From NCBI GenBank assembly GCA_020881195.1, contig JAJIYL010000014.1, positions 1 to 42,185 of the forward strand: a stretch of DNA of 42,185 nt. Direction: 5' to 3'. This DNA comes from Rickettsia endosymbiont of Pseudomimeciton antennatum. GTDB lineage: Bacteria > Pseudomonadota > Alphaproteobacteria > Rickettsiales > Rickettsiaceae. The first letter of the stretch is position 1, and each line of letters starts with the position of its first letter. Shown here one piece after another: positions 30,071 to 38,059 of this stretch. The translations under genes and the position numbers were made by a program. The notes under the pieces are model-generated. The model had not been told where the DNA came from. It searched no databases and worked only from the letters and a program-made list of their open reading frames with translations.

Positions 30071-30172
30071 GAAAAAATAAGCAATATCACAAAAATAATG
30101 AGAACAGCTATTAGTGGATCAAAAAAATCTGTTATATTTATATATATAGTTGATAGTATAGAGGAGTTATAG

Positions 30173-31153
30173 ATGATTGTTTCCGGGAAATATAAACTAA
30201 ATAGTACACAATATCTTGAGTCTTATAAGAAAATATTGTTACTTAGAAGATTTGAAGAAAAATGTGGACAGTTCTATGGTATGGGTCTAATAGGTGGATT
30301 TTGTCACTTATATATTGGACAAGAAGCGATAATTACTGGTGTAGATTTAGTAAAACAGATTGGCGATAGTACTATTACCAGTTATAGGGATCATGCCCAT
30401 ATTATTTCAGCAGGGACTGAAGCAAAATATGTATTAGCAGAACTAATGGGTAGAGAAACCGGTTGTTCGAAAGGCAAGGGTGGGTCAATGCATATGTTTG
30501 ACGTAGAAAACAAATTTTATGGTGGACATGGCATTGTAGGAGCTCAGGTGCCGATAGGTACTGGACTTGCTTTTGCTGAAAAATATCGAAATACTAATAA
30601 TGTGTGTTTTACTTTTTTAGGAGATGGGGCAGTTAATCAGGGGCAAGTATATGAAGCTTTTAATATAGCAGCATTATGGCATTTACCTGTAATTTATATT
30701 ATTGAAAATAATCAATATTCTATGGGTACTTCAGTAGCCCGTTCTACCTTTATGACTGACCTTTACAAGAAAGGGGAGTCATGTGGTATTACCGGATTTA
30801 GAGTAAATGGTATGTCGTTAGAGTCAGTTTATGATTATGCTCGGCAGGCTGCAGAGTTTACAAGAAATGGTGGTGGACCAATATTATTAGAAATGGATTG
30901 TTATCGTTATAGAGGACATTCAATGTCTGATCCAGCCAAATATCGTAGTAAGGAAGAAGTGGAAATCTATAAAGAACAAGAACCATTATCACAAGTAAAA
31001 GATATAATTTTAGCTAACAAATATGCTAGCGAGCAGCAGTTGAAAGAAATTGACAAAGAGGTCAAAGATATTATTGCAGAAGCGGTTGCGTTCTCAGAAA
31101 GTTCAGCACTACCAGACGAAAAAGAACTATATACTAATATTTACGCTGAATGA
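30173..31153 (+). CDS. pdhA: Pyruvate dehydrogenase E1 component, alpha subunit
   Basis: This is the thiamine-diphosphate-binding subunit of the E1 enzyme that decarboxylates pyruvate. The 326-residue protein has the TPP/Mg motif [20 protein letters not shown] at about residue 150. The loop motif [13 protein letters not shown] and the [13 protein letters not shown]-terminal region also match the family. A GAGGAG Shine-Dalgarno precedes the ATG. It ends with an ATGA overlap to pdhB (31150-31153). Confidence 0.97.
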   Translation: MIVSGKYKLNSTQYLESYKKILLLRRFEEKCGQFYGMGLIGGFCHLYIGQEAIITGVDLVKQIGDSTITSYRDHAHIISAGTEAKYVLAELMGRETGCSKGKGGSMHMFDVENKFYGGHGIVGAQVPIGTGLAFAEKYRNTNNVCFTFLGDGAVNQGQVYEAFNIAALWHLPVIYIIENNQYSMGTSVARSTFMTDLYKKGESCGITGFRVNGMSLESVYDYARQAAEFTRNGGGPILLEMDCYRYRGHSMSDPAKYRSKEEVEIYKEQEPLSQVKDIILANKYASEQQLKEIDKEVKDIIAEAVAFSESSALPDEKELYTNIYAE

Positions 31154-32142
31154 GTAGAAATATGTTACAAATGACTGTACGAGAAGCTTTGCGTGAGGCA
31201 ATGCAAGAAGAAATGTTGAGAGATGATAGTATCTTTATTATGGGAGAGGAAGTTGCCGAGTACCAAGGAGCATATAAGGTAACCCAAGGATTGTTAGATC
31301 AGTTCGGTGCAAAAAGAGTAATTGATACACCAATAATAGAGCATGGTTTTACTGGAATAGCTATTGGAGCAGCATTTTCAGGGCTACGTCCAATTGTTGA
31401 ATTTATGACATTTAATTTTGCCATGCAAGCAATGGATCAAATAGTTAACTCTGCTGCTAAGACTCATTATATGTCTGGTGGAACCATTAAATGTCCAATA
31501 GTATTTCGTGGACCAAATGGGGCAGCAAGTCGAGTTGCTGCTCAACATAGTCAAAATTATACGGCTTGTTATAGTCATATTCCGGGGTTAAAGGTAGTTG
31601 CTCCCTATAGTGCAGAAGATCACAAAGGGCTGTTAATTACTGCTATTCGTGATGATAGCCCAGTGATTTTTCTAGAAAATGAAATTCTCTATGGTCATAG
31701 TTTTGAAGTTCCAGAAATAATTGAGCCTATTCCTTTTGGGCAAGCTAGAAAACTTATGGAAGGTGATGATGTCACTATAGTAACATTTTCTTTGCAAGTT
31801 AAGTTGGCTTTAGATGCGGCAAATAGTTTGCAGGATAATGGTATTAACTGTGAGGTAATTGACCTAAGAACGATCAAGCCCTTGGATATAGAAACTATAT
31901 TACAGTCAGTCAAAAAGACTAATAGATTGGTTGTTATAGAAGAAGGCTGGTTTTTTGCAGGGGTTGGAGCAACTATAGCTAGCATGGTAATGAGCCAGGT
32001 ATTTGATTATTTAGATGCTCCTATAGAGATTATCTCGGGCAAGGATGTTCCTCTACCATATGCTGTTAATTTAGAGAAATTAGCCTTACCAACTATTGAA
32101 GATGTTATTAATGCTGTAAAAAAAGTATGTTATGTTCAATAG
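31150..32142 (+). CDS. pdhB: Pyruvate dehydrogenase E1 component, beta subunit
   Basis: This partner of PdhA in the alpha2-beta2 E1 enzyme has 330 residues. The TPP-side motif is [18 protein letters not shown], with the family's [18 protein letters not shown] and [17 protein letters not shown]. The transketolase C-terminal domain follows ([20 protein letters not shown]). The stop codon TAG (32140-32142) is the first three bases of a palindromic-element fragment, so the protein's end may have been set by that insertion. The length is normal. Confidence 0.97.
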   Translation: MSRNMLQMTVREALREAMQEEMLRDDSIFIMGEEVAEYQGAYKVTQGLLDQFGAKRVIDTPIIEHGFTGIAIGAAFSGLRPIVEFMTFNFAMQAMDQIVNSAAKTHYMSGGTIKCPIVFRGPNGAASRVAAQHSQNYTACYSHIPGLKVVAPYSAEDHKGLLITAIRDDSPVIFLENEILYGHSFEVPEIIEPIPFGQARKLMEGDDVTIVTFSLQVKLALDAANSLQDNGINCEVIDLRTIKPLDIETILQSVKKTNRLVVIEEGWFFAGVGATIASMVMSQVFDYLDAPIEIISGKDVPLPYAVNLEKLALPTIEDVINAVKKVCYVQ

Positions 32143-32230
32143 ACCTCTGGCAAAACTCTACTTTTGCTGGTGATTTGTACATGTATCGGTACTCTGCTCC
32201 TCACGTACACTTAAGTTACACTACTGGACA
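32140..32230 (-). repeat. RPE1-type fragment at the 3' end of pdhB
   Basis: TAGACCTCTGGCAAAACTCTACTTTTGCTGG matches the start of the full copies, and TGCTCCTCACGTACACTTAAG matches the middle. The rest is missing or degenerate. It overlaps the pdhB stop. Confidence 0.8.
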
Positions 32231-32361
32231 AAAACGCTAGGTTGATTGAAAATCATATAATTTAAGCAACTTTACAACAACTGAATCAAGTTAACTGGTT
32301 GTTCTAACTCTTCAAATGATTATATATATCTAACCCGATTAATATTACAGCAAATTCACAA

Positions 32362-32457
32362 ACGTTATTGCGAGGAGCTACTTTAGTAGCATTGATGCAA
32401 TCCAGAAAAGTGATTAGGAGTGGATTGCTTTGTCGGCTACGCCTTCTCGCAATGACG
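32362..32457. repeat. Short dispersed palindromic repeat
   Basis: AACGTTATTGCGAGGAG, GCTACT-TTAG-TAGC core, ATTGATGCAATCC, then GGATTGCTTTGTCGGCTACGCCTTCTCGCAATGACG. The flanks match the family. Confidence 0.7.
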
Positions 32458-32586
32458 TCTTGTACTTTTACTTTTTTTCCGTGAACACTCACATTCAATC
32501 TACAACTGTAGTACTAGACAATTAAAATTTTATTCATAGAACCTAAAAATATTTGATAAAAATCAATAATTTTTTTCCTAAACTAC

Positions 32587-32614
32587 TTAGTGCTAAAGAT
32601 TTATAGTATATATT
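32587..32614 (+). promoter_or_regulatory. Promoter-like box upstream of the capsid gene
   Basis: TTAGTG, a 16-base spacer and TATATT, matching position for position the box before nuoI (4420-4447). A start about 7 bases after the -10 would leave a 5' leader of about 23 bases carrying a GAGG Shine-Dalgarno before the ATG at 32644. Confidence 0.4.
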
Positions 32615-32643
32615 ACCTATAGTTATTGCAATTATGAGGTAAT

Positions 32644-34335
32644 ATGTGTACTAAAAGCTTATATCAAAATCAAGCGATTCAAAATTTAATCATAAAATCT
32701 GTTACAGATAATAGCGTAGTTATTTCAGGTTATGCTAGTGTGTATAATATTTCTGATCAGCATAATGACCTGATTGCTAAAGGGGCATTTGCCTCAGCAG
32801 ATCATTCGTGCATCAAATTTCTTTGGCAGCATGATTGGCAACAGCCAATAGGGGTGATTAAGTCTTTGACAGAGGATGATTACGGTTTAAAAGTCGAAGC
32901 TATAATTAATAATAAAATCGAGAAAGGTAAAGAAGCTATAGAACTTGTTCGTCAAGGGGCGGTAGATAGTCTTTCCGTTGGTTTTAATATAAAACTAGCA
33001 AAATATAACAATTTAAATCAAAGAATTATCACTGAGGCTGAATTAATTGAGGTTAGTATCGTAACTTTCCCAGCCAATTATCATGCCAAGATTTCACATA
33101 TCACCAAACAAATTTATAATAGACCTCTTTTGAAACTCGCTTATGCGCAAGGATTTGAAAGAGACGCTTCACCTCGAACCGCAGCGTACTCTAATGTACG
33201 TGAGGATTCGAGTACCGCATCATTGTCCAAATTACCAGCAGAAGTAGAGTTTCAAAAGAAGTCTAATAGCTCTTCTTTAAATCAAAAAAACATGGAGAAT
33301 AATATGAACACAGAATTAATGACAAAACAAAATAATAATGAAATAAAAATCAATGAATTACAAGAAAAAATGTATAATCTAGAAAATTTCCTATCTCGTC
33401 CAGAAATAGGGGGGATGCAAGATATTGAGCATAAAACTGCTTTTAATAATTATATTCGCAAAGGTAACCAAAGTGAATTAATCGAAAAATCCTTAAATAG
33501 TAGAGCTGAGGAAGGAGGGGTGTTATTAGTACCGGCTCTGTATAATAGTATTATCACTGAGATTAATGCTAGATCACCTATGCGGCAATTAGCATCAATC
33601 GAAACAATTTCTAGTAATGCCCTTGATATAGTAATTGAAGAGGGTAATTTTGCTAGTGGTTGGGTTGGTGATTTACAGGCAAGAGAAGAAACAGCTGCTT
33701 CTAAGCTAAAGCAACAGAGAATTTTTGTACATGAGCTTTATGCTCAGCCAAAGGCTAGCCAAACTTTGATAGATGACTCGGCTATTCGAATAGAGAATTG
33801 GTTGATAGAGCGATTAAGAGATAGTTTTGTCAAGGCAGAAAATGATGCGTTTATTAATGGTGACGGCAAGAAGAGACCAAAGGGTATTTTATCAAAAGAT
33901 CATGATAAAATAGAGCAATTTAATATGGGGGATCGAGTTACTGCAGAAAAATTATTAGATTTCATTAATTTACTCGATGAAGAATATTTAGCAAATGCTA
34001 GTTTTTTGATGAACCGTACTACTTTATCAGAAATTCAGAAACTTCAAGATAATAATGGTCGATTTATTTGGCAACAATCGCTCTCTGATTCTTTAAAGCA
34101 AACAATATTTGGTATATCTGTGCTTTGCTGTTCTGAGATGCCACCTATAAAGGAAGGTAATATGGCAATTGCTATAGGTGATTTTAAATCAGCCTATAAA
34201 ATCATAGATCGTGGAGGTATTAATATAATGAGAGATCCTTATACCGACAAGCCATTTGTTAAATTCTATGCAGTTAAAAGGGTAGGGGGCGATGTCGTGA
34301 ATCAGAGTGCTATTAAACTGGCTATGTTTAGTTAA
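32644..34335 (+). CDS. HK97-type prohead protease fused to major capsid protein through an RPE
   Basis: The first 159 residues of this 563-residue frame are a phage HK97-like prohead protease (peptidase S78). They carry ISGYASVYN, the His63 motif FLWQHDWQQPIGV and the Ser111 motif DSLSVGFNI. Residues about 160-208 are RPE1-encoded. Residues about 220-563 are an HK97-fold major capsid protein with an N-terminal coiled-coil scaffold part, then MRQLASIETISSNALDI, FINGDGKKRPKGIL and VKFYAVKRVGGDV. In phages and gene transfer agents these are usually separate neighbours. A GGAG six bases before an internal ATG at 33304 could allow the capsid part to be made alone. It heads a set of GTA-type genes. 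Confidence 0.9.
   Translation: MCTKSLYQNQAIQNLIIKSVTDNSVVISGYASVYNISDQHNDLIAKGAFASADHSCIKFLWQHDWQQPIGVIKSLTEDDYGLKVEAIINNKIEKGKEAIELVRQGAVDSLSVGFNIKLAKYNNLNQRIITEAELIEVSIVTFPANYHAKISHITKQIYNRPLLKLAYAQGFERDASPRTAAYSNVREDSSTASLSKLPAEVEFQKKSNSSSLNQKNMENNMNTELMTKQNNNEIKINELQEKMYNLENFLSRPEIGGMQDIEHKTAFNNYIRKGNQSELIEKSLNSRAEEGGVLLVPALYNSIITEINARSPMRQLASIETISSNALDIVIEEGNFASGWVGDLQAREETAASKLKQQRIFVHELYAQPKASQTLIDDSAIRIENWLIERLRDSFVKAENDAFINGDGKKRPKGILSKDHDKIEQFNMGDRVTAEKLLDFINLLDEEYLANASFLMNRTTLSEIQKLQDNNGRFIWQQSLSDSLKQTIFGISVLCCSEMPPIKEGNMAIAIGDFKSAYKIIDRGGINIMRDPYTDKPFVKFYAVKRVGGDVVNQSAIKLAMFS
33120..33265 (+). repeat. RPE1-type palindromic element with altered, compensated arms
   Basis: A 146-base element at the protease-capsid junction. 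The ends read TAGACCTCTTTTGAAACTC and GAGTTTCAAAAGAAGTCTA. Relative to other copies, the left arm changes GCA to TTG and the right arm TGC to CAA, so the stem still pairs. It is translated as RPLLKLAYAQGFERD...VREDSSTAS...VEFQKKS. Confidence 0.92.
33294..33306 (+). promoter_or_regulatory. Internal ribosome binding site for the capsid part
   Basis: GGAG (33294-33297), six bases, then ATG (33304). The ATG is in frame and lies just after the RPE. It would start a capsid protein (MNTELMTKQNNNEIKI) like an independent gene 5. This suggests the fusion is secondary. Confidence 0.5.
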
Positions 34336-34353
34336 CCTATGTGAAGTAGTTAT

Positions 34354-34890
34354 ATGCATAAAAAAAATACCTTTAAGATTATTGAGTTAATTCCTCAGAC
34401 TATTTGGACTCTAGTAGAAGTAAAAAACTATATGAGGATAGAAGGAAATTATGATGATGATTTAATTAGCAGTTTGATAGATGCCGCAATTATGTCTGCT
34501 GAGAATTTTACTAAACTTATGATAATAACAAGGAGGATAGAGTTTGTTTGTAATATTACAAATCAACAAAATTTTCAGTTAAAATATCAACCGATAAAGG
34601 AGTTAGTGAAGATTACTCTAACAAATAGTAGTGAATTTATTGAGTTGGGATCTGATCAATATCACCTAGATCATGAGCGAGCATTATTATGTTTAAATAA
34701 AAAATTAGAAAATTGTCAATTAATAGTTGAATATATTGTAGGTTATGATAAAATTAATATTCCAGCTTCAATAAAGCATGGTATATTAATGCATATAGCA
34801 GAAATGTATGACAGAGAAAGGCAAAATGCTACTTCTCTGTCAACAGAGATTAAGAATCTGTATCTACCATACAGACAATTAAGAATATAA
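34354..34890 (+). CDS. Phage/GTA head-tail connector (phiE125 gp8 / gp6-like)
   Basis: A 178-residue protein with the gp6-type head-tail connector pattern: an N-terminal LVEVKNYMRIEGNYDDDLISSLIDAAIMSAENFT, which is the family's conserved helix pair. A beta-rich middle follows, then a C-terminal IKHGILMHIAEMYDRER helix. In phage and GTA clusters this gene directly follows the capsid gene, as here (18 bases). The Shine-Dalgarno is poor. Confidence 0.85.
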   Translation: MHKKNTFKIIELIPQTIWTLVEVKNYMRIEGNYDDDLISSLIDAAIMSAENFTKLMIITRRIEFVCNITNQQNFQLKYQPIKELVKITLTNSSEFIELGSDQYHLDHERALLCLNKKLENCQLIVEYIVGYDKINIPASIKHGILMHIAEMYDRERQNATSLSTEIKNLYLPYRQLRI

Positions 34891-35040
34891 TAGACTTACC
34901 TAGCATAAGTCAAAAAAGCTCTCGGGATTTTTAGGAGAAACGAAGCCTGCTACCTTCGCGTACATAGACGATTGTTCGGAGCGGAGGCGAGTTTCGACGA
35001 CAAAATCACCAACTAGATTGACTTATGCTAGGTAAGTATA
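34891..35040 (+). repeat. Non-coding RPE sister-family element
   Basis: Inverted ends TAGACTTACCTAGCATAAGTCA and TGACTTATGCTAGGTAAG, about 150 bases apart. The internal TTTTTAGGAGAAACGAAGCC and CGGAGGCGAGTTTCGACGAC match the copy at 35813-35958. It lies between the connector and adaptor genes, and the adaptor's possible upstream start (35025) lies within it. Confidence 0.75.
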
Positions 35041-35060
35041 ATGCTTTTGGAAAGGTAAGA

Positions 35061-35399
35061 ATGAAAAAATCAGTAGCACGTACTCTACAACATCAGGTGA
35101 AAATTCTAGAGAATTTTTCTACAAGTGAAATAGAACAAGAAAAATGGCAAGAAAGATTTTCTACTTATGCTGAAATAAAACCTATTTCTGATAATCGATT
35201 TACTTCGATAGAACATTTAAATTTTGGTCATATTATGACCGAAGGGTTTTATGTGTTTAAAATGAGATTTATCGCAGGCATTAGCACCAAAATGCGTATA
35301 TCATTTAGAGATAGGCAATTTGAAATTAAGCGGATTATTAACGTTGAAGAAAAAAGTAAATTCTTGAATATCATAGGGCTAGAAATATATGTCTGTTAA
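35061..35399 (+). CDS. Phage/GTA head-tail adaptor
   Basis: A 112-residue protein of the head-tail joining family: MKKSVARTLQHQVKILEN at the start, EKWQERFSTYAEIKPIS in the middle, then MRISFRDRQFEIKRIINVEEKSKFLNIIGLEI. This gives the usual beta-barrel pattern. The ATG at 35061 is preferred over 35025, which lies in the repeat and would add 12 non-family residues. It overlaps the following gene by 11 bases. Confidence 0.85.
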   Translation: MKKSVARTLQHQVKILENFSTSEIEQEKWQERFSTYAEIKPISDNRFTSIEHLNFGHIMTEGFYVFKMRFIAGISTKMRISFRDRQFEIKRIINVEEKSKFLNIIGLEIYVC

Positions 35400-35802
35400 C
35401 TTTATTCATGATTTTCACATGACCATATATAAATTATTATCCAATGATCAAGATATTAGACTTAGTGTTGACCGGATTTACATATCGGTAGTTCAGGATG
35501 CAAAATATCCGTTCTTACTAGTAAATATTCTGAGAGTTGAAAATATTTCAAGATTAGCTCAGGATATTTACCAAGTGGAATTTGAGATAAGTGCTTTTGC
35601 TAGGGATAAGAACCAGGGACTTTTAACTCTACTGGCTGAAAAAATTACTAATAAATTAACAGCTGATGCGTGTATTCTTCAAGATTACATTGTCGCTGGT
35701 ATGAAAGCCTGTAATATAAATTTTCAGCGTAGTTCTGACCTTATCACTACTAAGCTTACCATAGAGTACAAAGCCTTATTAAAGGAGAATAAATCGCCCT
35801 GA
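35389..35802 (+). CDS. DUF3168 tail-completion protein (GTA-type)
   Basis: This 137-residue protein matches DUF3168 by its pattern: HDFHMTIYKLLSNDQDIRLSVDRIYISVVQDAKYPFLLVNIL near the N-terminus, then a QVEFEISAFARDKNQGLLTLLAEKI segment. In the Rhodobacter GTA this corresponds to gene 8, following the adaptor, as here. The major tail protein gene that should follow is absent; a repeat element comes next. Confidence 0.82.
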   Translation: MSVNFIHDFHMTIYKLLSNDQDIRLSVDRIYISVVQDAKYPFLLVNILRVENISRLAQDIYQVEFEISAFARDKNQGLLTLLAEKITNKLTADACILQDYIVAGMKACNINFQRSSDLITTKLTIEYKALLKENKSP

Positions 35803-35812
35803 AATAGTATAG

Positions 35813-35958
35813 TAGACCTCTTGCATAACCTAAAGATAATTGAGGAATTTTTAGGAAAAACGAAGTCGAGTACCGCAGCGTACTTAAATGTACGTGAGGA
35901 ACGGAGACGAGTTTTGACAACAAAATTACCAATTAGATTAGGTTATGCAAGAGGTCTA
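35813..35958 (+). repeat. Non-coding RPE sister-family element, full copy
   Basis: 146 bases with the same terminal 13 bases as RPE1 (TAGACCTCTTGCA), extended as TAGACCTCTTGCATAACC / GGTTATGCAAGAGGTCTA. The core CCGCAGCGTACTTAAATGTACGTGAGG is also shared with RPE1. The middle sections differ, and the RPE1 frame is closed at once by TAA. Confidence 0.85.
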
Positions 35959-36001
35959 GTGAATTAACCTGAATTAGTGTCTAATAAGCACCCATCGTGC
36001 T

Positions 36002-36098
36002 GTCTATTAGCGAGGAGACATAGTCGACGAAGCAATCCATTTTTAATCGTTTTTTTGGATTGCATCAATGCCACTAAAGTGGCTCCTCGCAATGACAC
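36002..36098. repeat. Short dispersed palindromic repeat
   Basis: GTCTATTAGCGAGGAGACATAGTCGACGAAGCAATCC, then GGATTGCATCAAT, GCCACT-AA-AGTGGC core and TCCTCGCAATGACA. A full two-half copy. Confidence 0.78.
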
Positions 36099-36193
36099 TA
36101 AGGATAAATACTAATCGGATTTATAACGTTGCCAATTCAAGTTAATTCATTATATGTTTAAAGATATTGATTAACAGTTTAATAGGAGTAATT

Positions 36194-36334
36194 ATGACAG
36201 TTTTAATTTCAGAACAGGACTGGGAAGATATTCAAGAAACATTATTTGTAGCAGCAAATAAAGAATTAAGTCAATCCATAATCAAAGGTCTTGCTACTGA
36301 TTTTAAAGATTGTCAGACAAAATTGGTGAATTAG
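36194..36334 (+). CDS. Truncated Phd/YefM-type antitoxin remnant
   Basis: A 46-codon frame behind a strong AGGAG Shine-Dalgarno. TVLISEQDWEDIQETLFVAA and then SIIKGLATDFKDC closely follow the C-terminal half of YefM/Phd antitoxins (VLIS.EDW..IQETL...., then ESI..G...P...C). The N-terminal DNA-binding half is absent and no toxin gene follows. It may be an expressed stub or a relic. It lies between GTA head and tail genes, where it does not belong. Confidence 0.5.
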   Translation: MTVLISEQDWEDIQETLFVAANKELSQSIIKGLATDFKDCQTKLVN

Positions 36335-36382
36335 TTTAGATGTATTTCGTCACTAAATATTAGAAGAAATATAGGAGAAATT

Positions 36383-36973
36383 ATGAATTTTCATGATATA
36401 CGTATGCCGGAATTTATTGAAACTTTTGCTGTTGGTAAACCGGAATTTGCTACTTCTTGTGCTATAACATTATCAGGCAGAGAAGTAAGAAATTTAGATA
36501 GAGAATATGCTAGACAAAAATATTTGATTAAAAATTGTCGTCTGAGTAGTCTCGAATTTGAGCAATTTAGTTCTTTCTTTCGAGCAAGAAGGGGAGGAAA
36601 TTTTTCTTTTCGCTTCAGAGATAATGTTGATTATCAAGTATCAGGGCAATTTATTGCTGAAGGTGATGGGAAATTAACCAAATGTCAACTGGTTAAATTA
36701 TATGAGGATCCAATTTCACCCTATACTAGAACAATTAATAAACCGGTAGCTGGTAGCGAAGAATTCTATGTTAATGGTGTCAATCTGGAAGTTCAGGTTG
36801 ATTATAATACTGGAGTACTAACCTTACCAAGACCATTAGATAAAGATCAAATTTTGACAGGTAATTTTATTTTTGATGTAGCTGTACGATTTACTAATGA
36901 TAGTTTTGAATATTCTTATTCTCCTGATGGGTCAATAGAATTATCTCCAATAGAATTATTGGAGGTTATATGA
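36383..36973 (+). CDS. DUF2460 (TIGR02217) GTA tail/baseplate protein
   Basis: This 196-residue protein has the DUF2460 pattern: FHDIRMPEFIETFAVGKPEFATS, SGREVRNLDREYARQKY, and FSSFFRARRGGNFSFRFRDNVDY near residue 75. The conserved VNGV...VDYNTGVLTLPRP lies in the second half. In the Rhodobacter GTA this is the gene 12 type. AGGAGA lies before the ATG. It overlaps the next gene as ATGA (36970-36973). Confidence 0.88.
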   Translation: MNFHDIRMPEFIETFAVGKPEFATSCAITLSGREVRNLDREYARQKYLIKNCRLSSLEFEQFSSFFRARRGGNFSFRFRDNVDYQVSGQFIAEGDGKLTKCQLVKLYEDPISPYTRTINKPVAGSEEFYVNGVNLEVQVDYNTGVLTLPRPLDKDQILTGNFIFDVAVRFTNDSFEYSYSPDGSIELSPIELLEVI

Positions 36974-37761
36974 CAGTAGCTTTAGTAGAAGATATTCATA
37001 ATTCCGTAGCTGAATTACAAAATTTTACCTATTGTTTCCATATCACACTACAAGATGGTCTTGAGTTGTACCTTACTGAGTCTGATAAACCTTTATTAAT
37101 TGATGACATAATATATATTCCAAATTCTGGAATGACTTTAAAAGAAGGACAATTTAATGACTCTGCTCAGAATTATATTGTCTTAGAAGGGATTTTTGAG
37201 GTTAATGGAGTAGAGCAACATTACGATTTGACTCAAGCTATGGTTAAAATATATGTTTGTTTTACTAATTCTTGTAGGCATTTTGTTACTTATCGCTGCA
37301 GCACTCATATTAAAAGGGATTTAGATTTTACTTTACGTTTAGAGCCAAATATAGAACTATATAATCAGTCGTTACTGCAATCTTTTAGTAAGAAATGTCG
37401 TGCTAATTTTGGAGATTTGAAATGCAAAATAGACAAAATAGTTTATAATCAGACATATAATATTGAGGAAATGTTTGGTAGAACTATTGTTATCTCAAAC
37501 TTTGATAAAGAAAGTGGTTATTTTAACTACGGGGATGCTATTTTAGCTAATGGTCAATTTTACAGTAAAATCATTAGCCATTCTGGAAATTTAGTTATAT
37601 TGGATAAACTAATTCCTGATAGTATGAAACATAATAAAACGATTGATCTTATTGTAGGTTGTGATAAAAATTTTATAACTTGTTGCAATAAATTCAACAA
37701 TGCAGTAAATTTCAGAGGAGAACCATTGATTCCGGATGATAACTTTATAAAAGTGATTTAA
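36970..37761 (+). CDS. DUF2163 / BR0599-type GTA tail protein
   Basis: A 263-residue protein of the DUF2163 family (GTA gene 13 type). The first half has FHITLQDGLELYLTESDKPLLI. The middle has LLQSFSKKCRANFGDLKCKID, and the end has GCDKNFITCCNKFNNAVNFRGEPLIPDDNFIKV, the conserved Cys-rich tail motif. It is coupled to DUF2460. The expected NlpC/P60 and host-recognition genes (14, 15) do not follow; two palindromic repeats do. Confidence 0.88.
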   Translation: MTVALVEDIHNSVAELQNFTYCFHITLQDGLELYLTESDKPLLIDDIIYIPNSGMTLKEGQFNDSAQNYIVLEGIFEVNGVEQHYDLTQAMVKIYVCFTNSCRHFVTYRCSTHIKRDLDFTLRLEPNIELYNQSLLQSFSKKCRANFGDLKCKIDKIVYNQTYNIEEMFGRTIVISNFDKESGYFNYGDAILANGQFYSKIISHSGNLVILDKLIPDSMKHNKTIDLIVGCDKNFITCCNKFNNAVNFRGEPLIPDDNFIKVI

Positions 37762-37773
37762 AGGGATTTAATC

Positions 37774-37868
37774 GTCTATTAGCGAGGAGCCGCTTTGCGG
37801 CGACAAAGTAATCCAAAAAAGTGATTAGAGATGGATTGCTTCGACCATTACATGGTCTCGCAATGACG
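37774..37868. repeat. Short dispersed palindromic repeat
   Basis: GTCTATTAGCGAGGAG, CCGC-TTT-GCGG core, CGACAAAGTAATCC, then GGATTGCTTCGACCATTACATGGTCTCGCAATGACG. The first of two in tandem. Confidence 0.78.
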
Positions 37869-37893
37869 TTTGAGACTTACAGCATCTCCAGGC

Positions 37894-37988
37894 GTCTATT
37901 AGCGAGGAGCTGCTTTAGTAGCGACGAAGCAATCCATATGATAAGCTTCATGGATTGCCACGCTCACATACGTTCGCTCGCAATGATG
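37894..37988. repeat. Short dispersed palindromic repeat
   Basis: GTCTATTAGCGAGGAG, GCTGCT-TTAG-TAGC core, GACGAAGCAATCC, then GGATTGCCACGCTCACATACGTTCGCTCGCAATGATG. The flanks are the same as at 37774 but both cores differ. Confidence 0.78.
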
Positions 37989-38059
37989 TCAGGCTATTTT
38001 TTAAATGCCATGTGTAAGGTGAGTTAATAAATATGAAAATTAAATATGAATAAAACCAA

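Larger units (their letters stand above)
32143..32643. other. Intergenic region between pdhB and the phage-like cluster
   Basis: About 500 bases without a gene. It holds the RPE fragment just after pdhB, a short dispersed repeat (32362-32457) and a promoter-like box (32587-32614) close to the next gene. Nothing else is recognised. Confidence 0.65.
35803..36193. other. Repeat-filled gap where tail genes would be expected
   Basis: It contains a full non-coding RPE sister copy (35813-35958) and a short dispersed repeat (36002-36098). No remains of the major tail protein, tape-measure or intervening GTA genes were recognised. Confidence 0.65.

Noticed and set aside
37774..37988. Possible CRISPR array from tandem similar repeats
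   Set aside because: Units are palindromes with irregular spacing, found singly through the whole window; there are no unique spacers of fixed length and no cas genes.
37821..38027. 68-codon + strand frame between DUF2163 and DUF2335 genes
   Set aside because: It is composed of the short dispersed repeats and similar frames arise wherever these occur.
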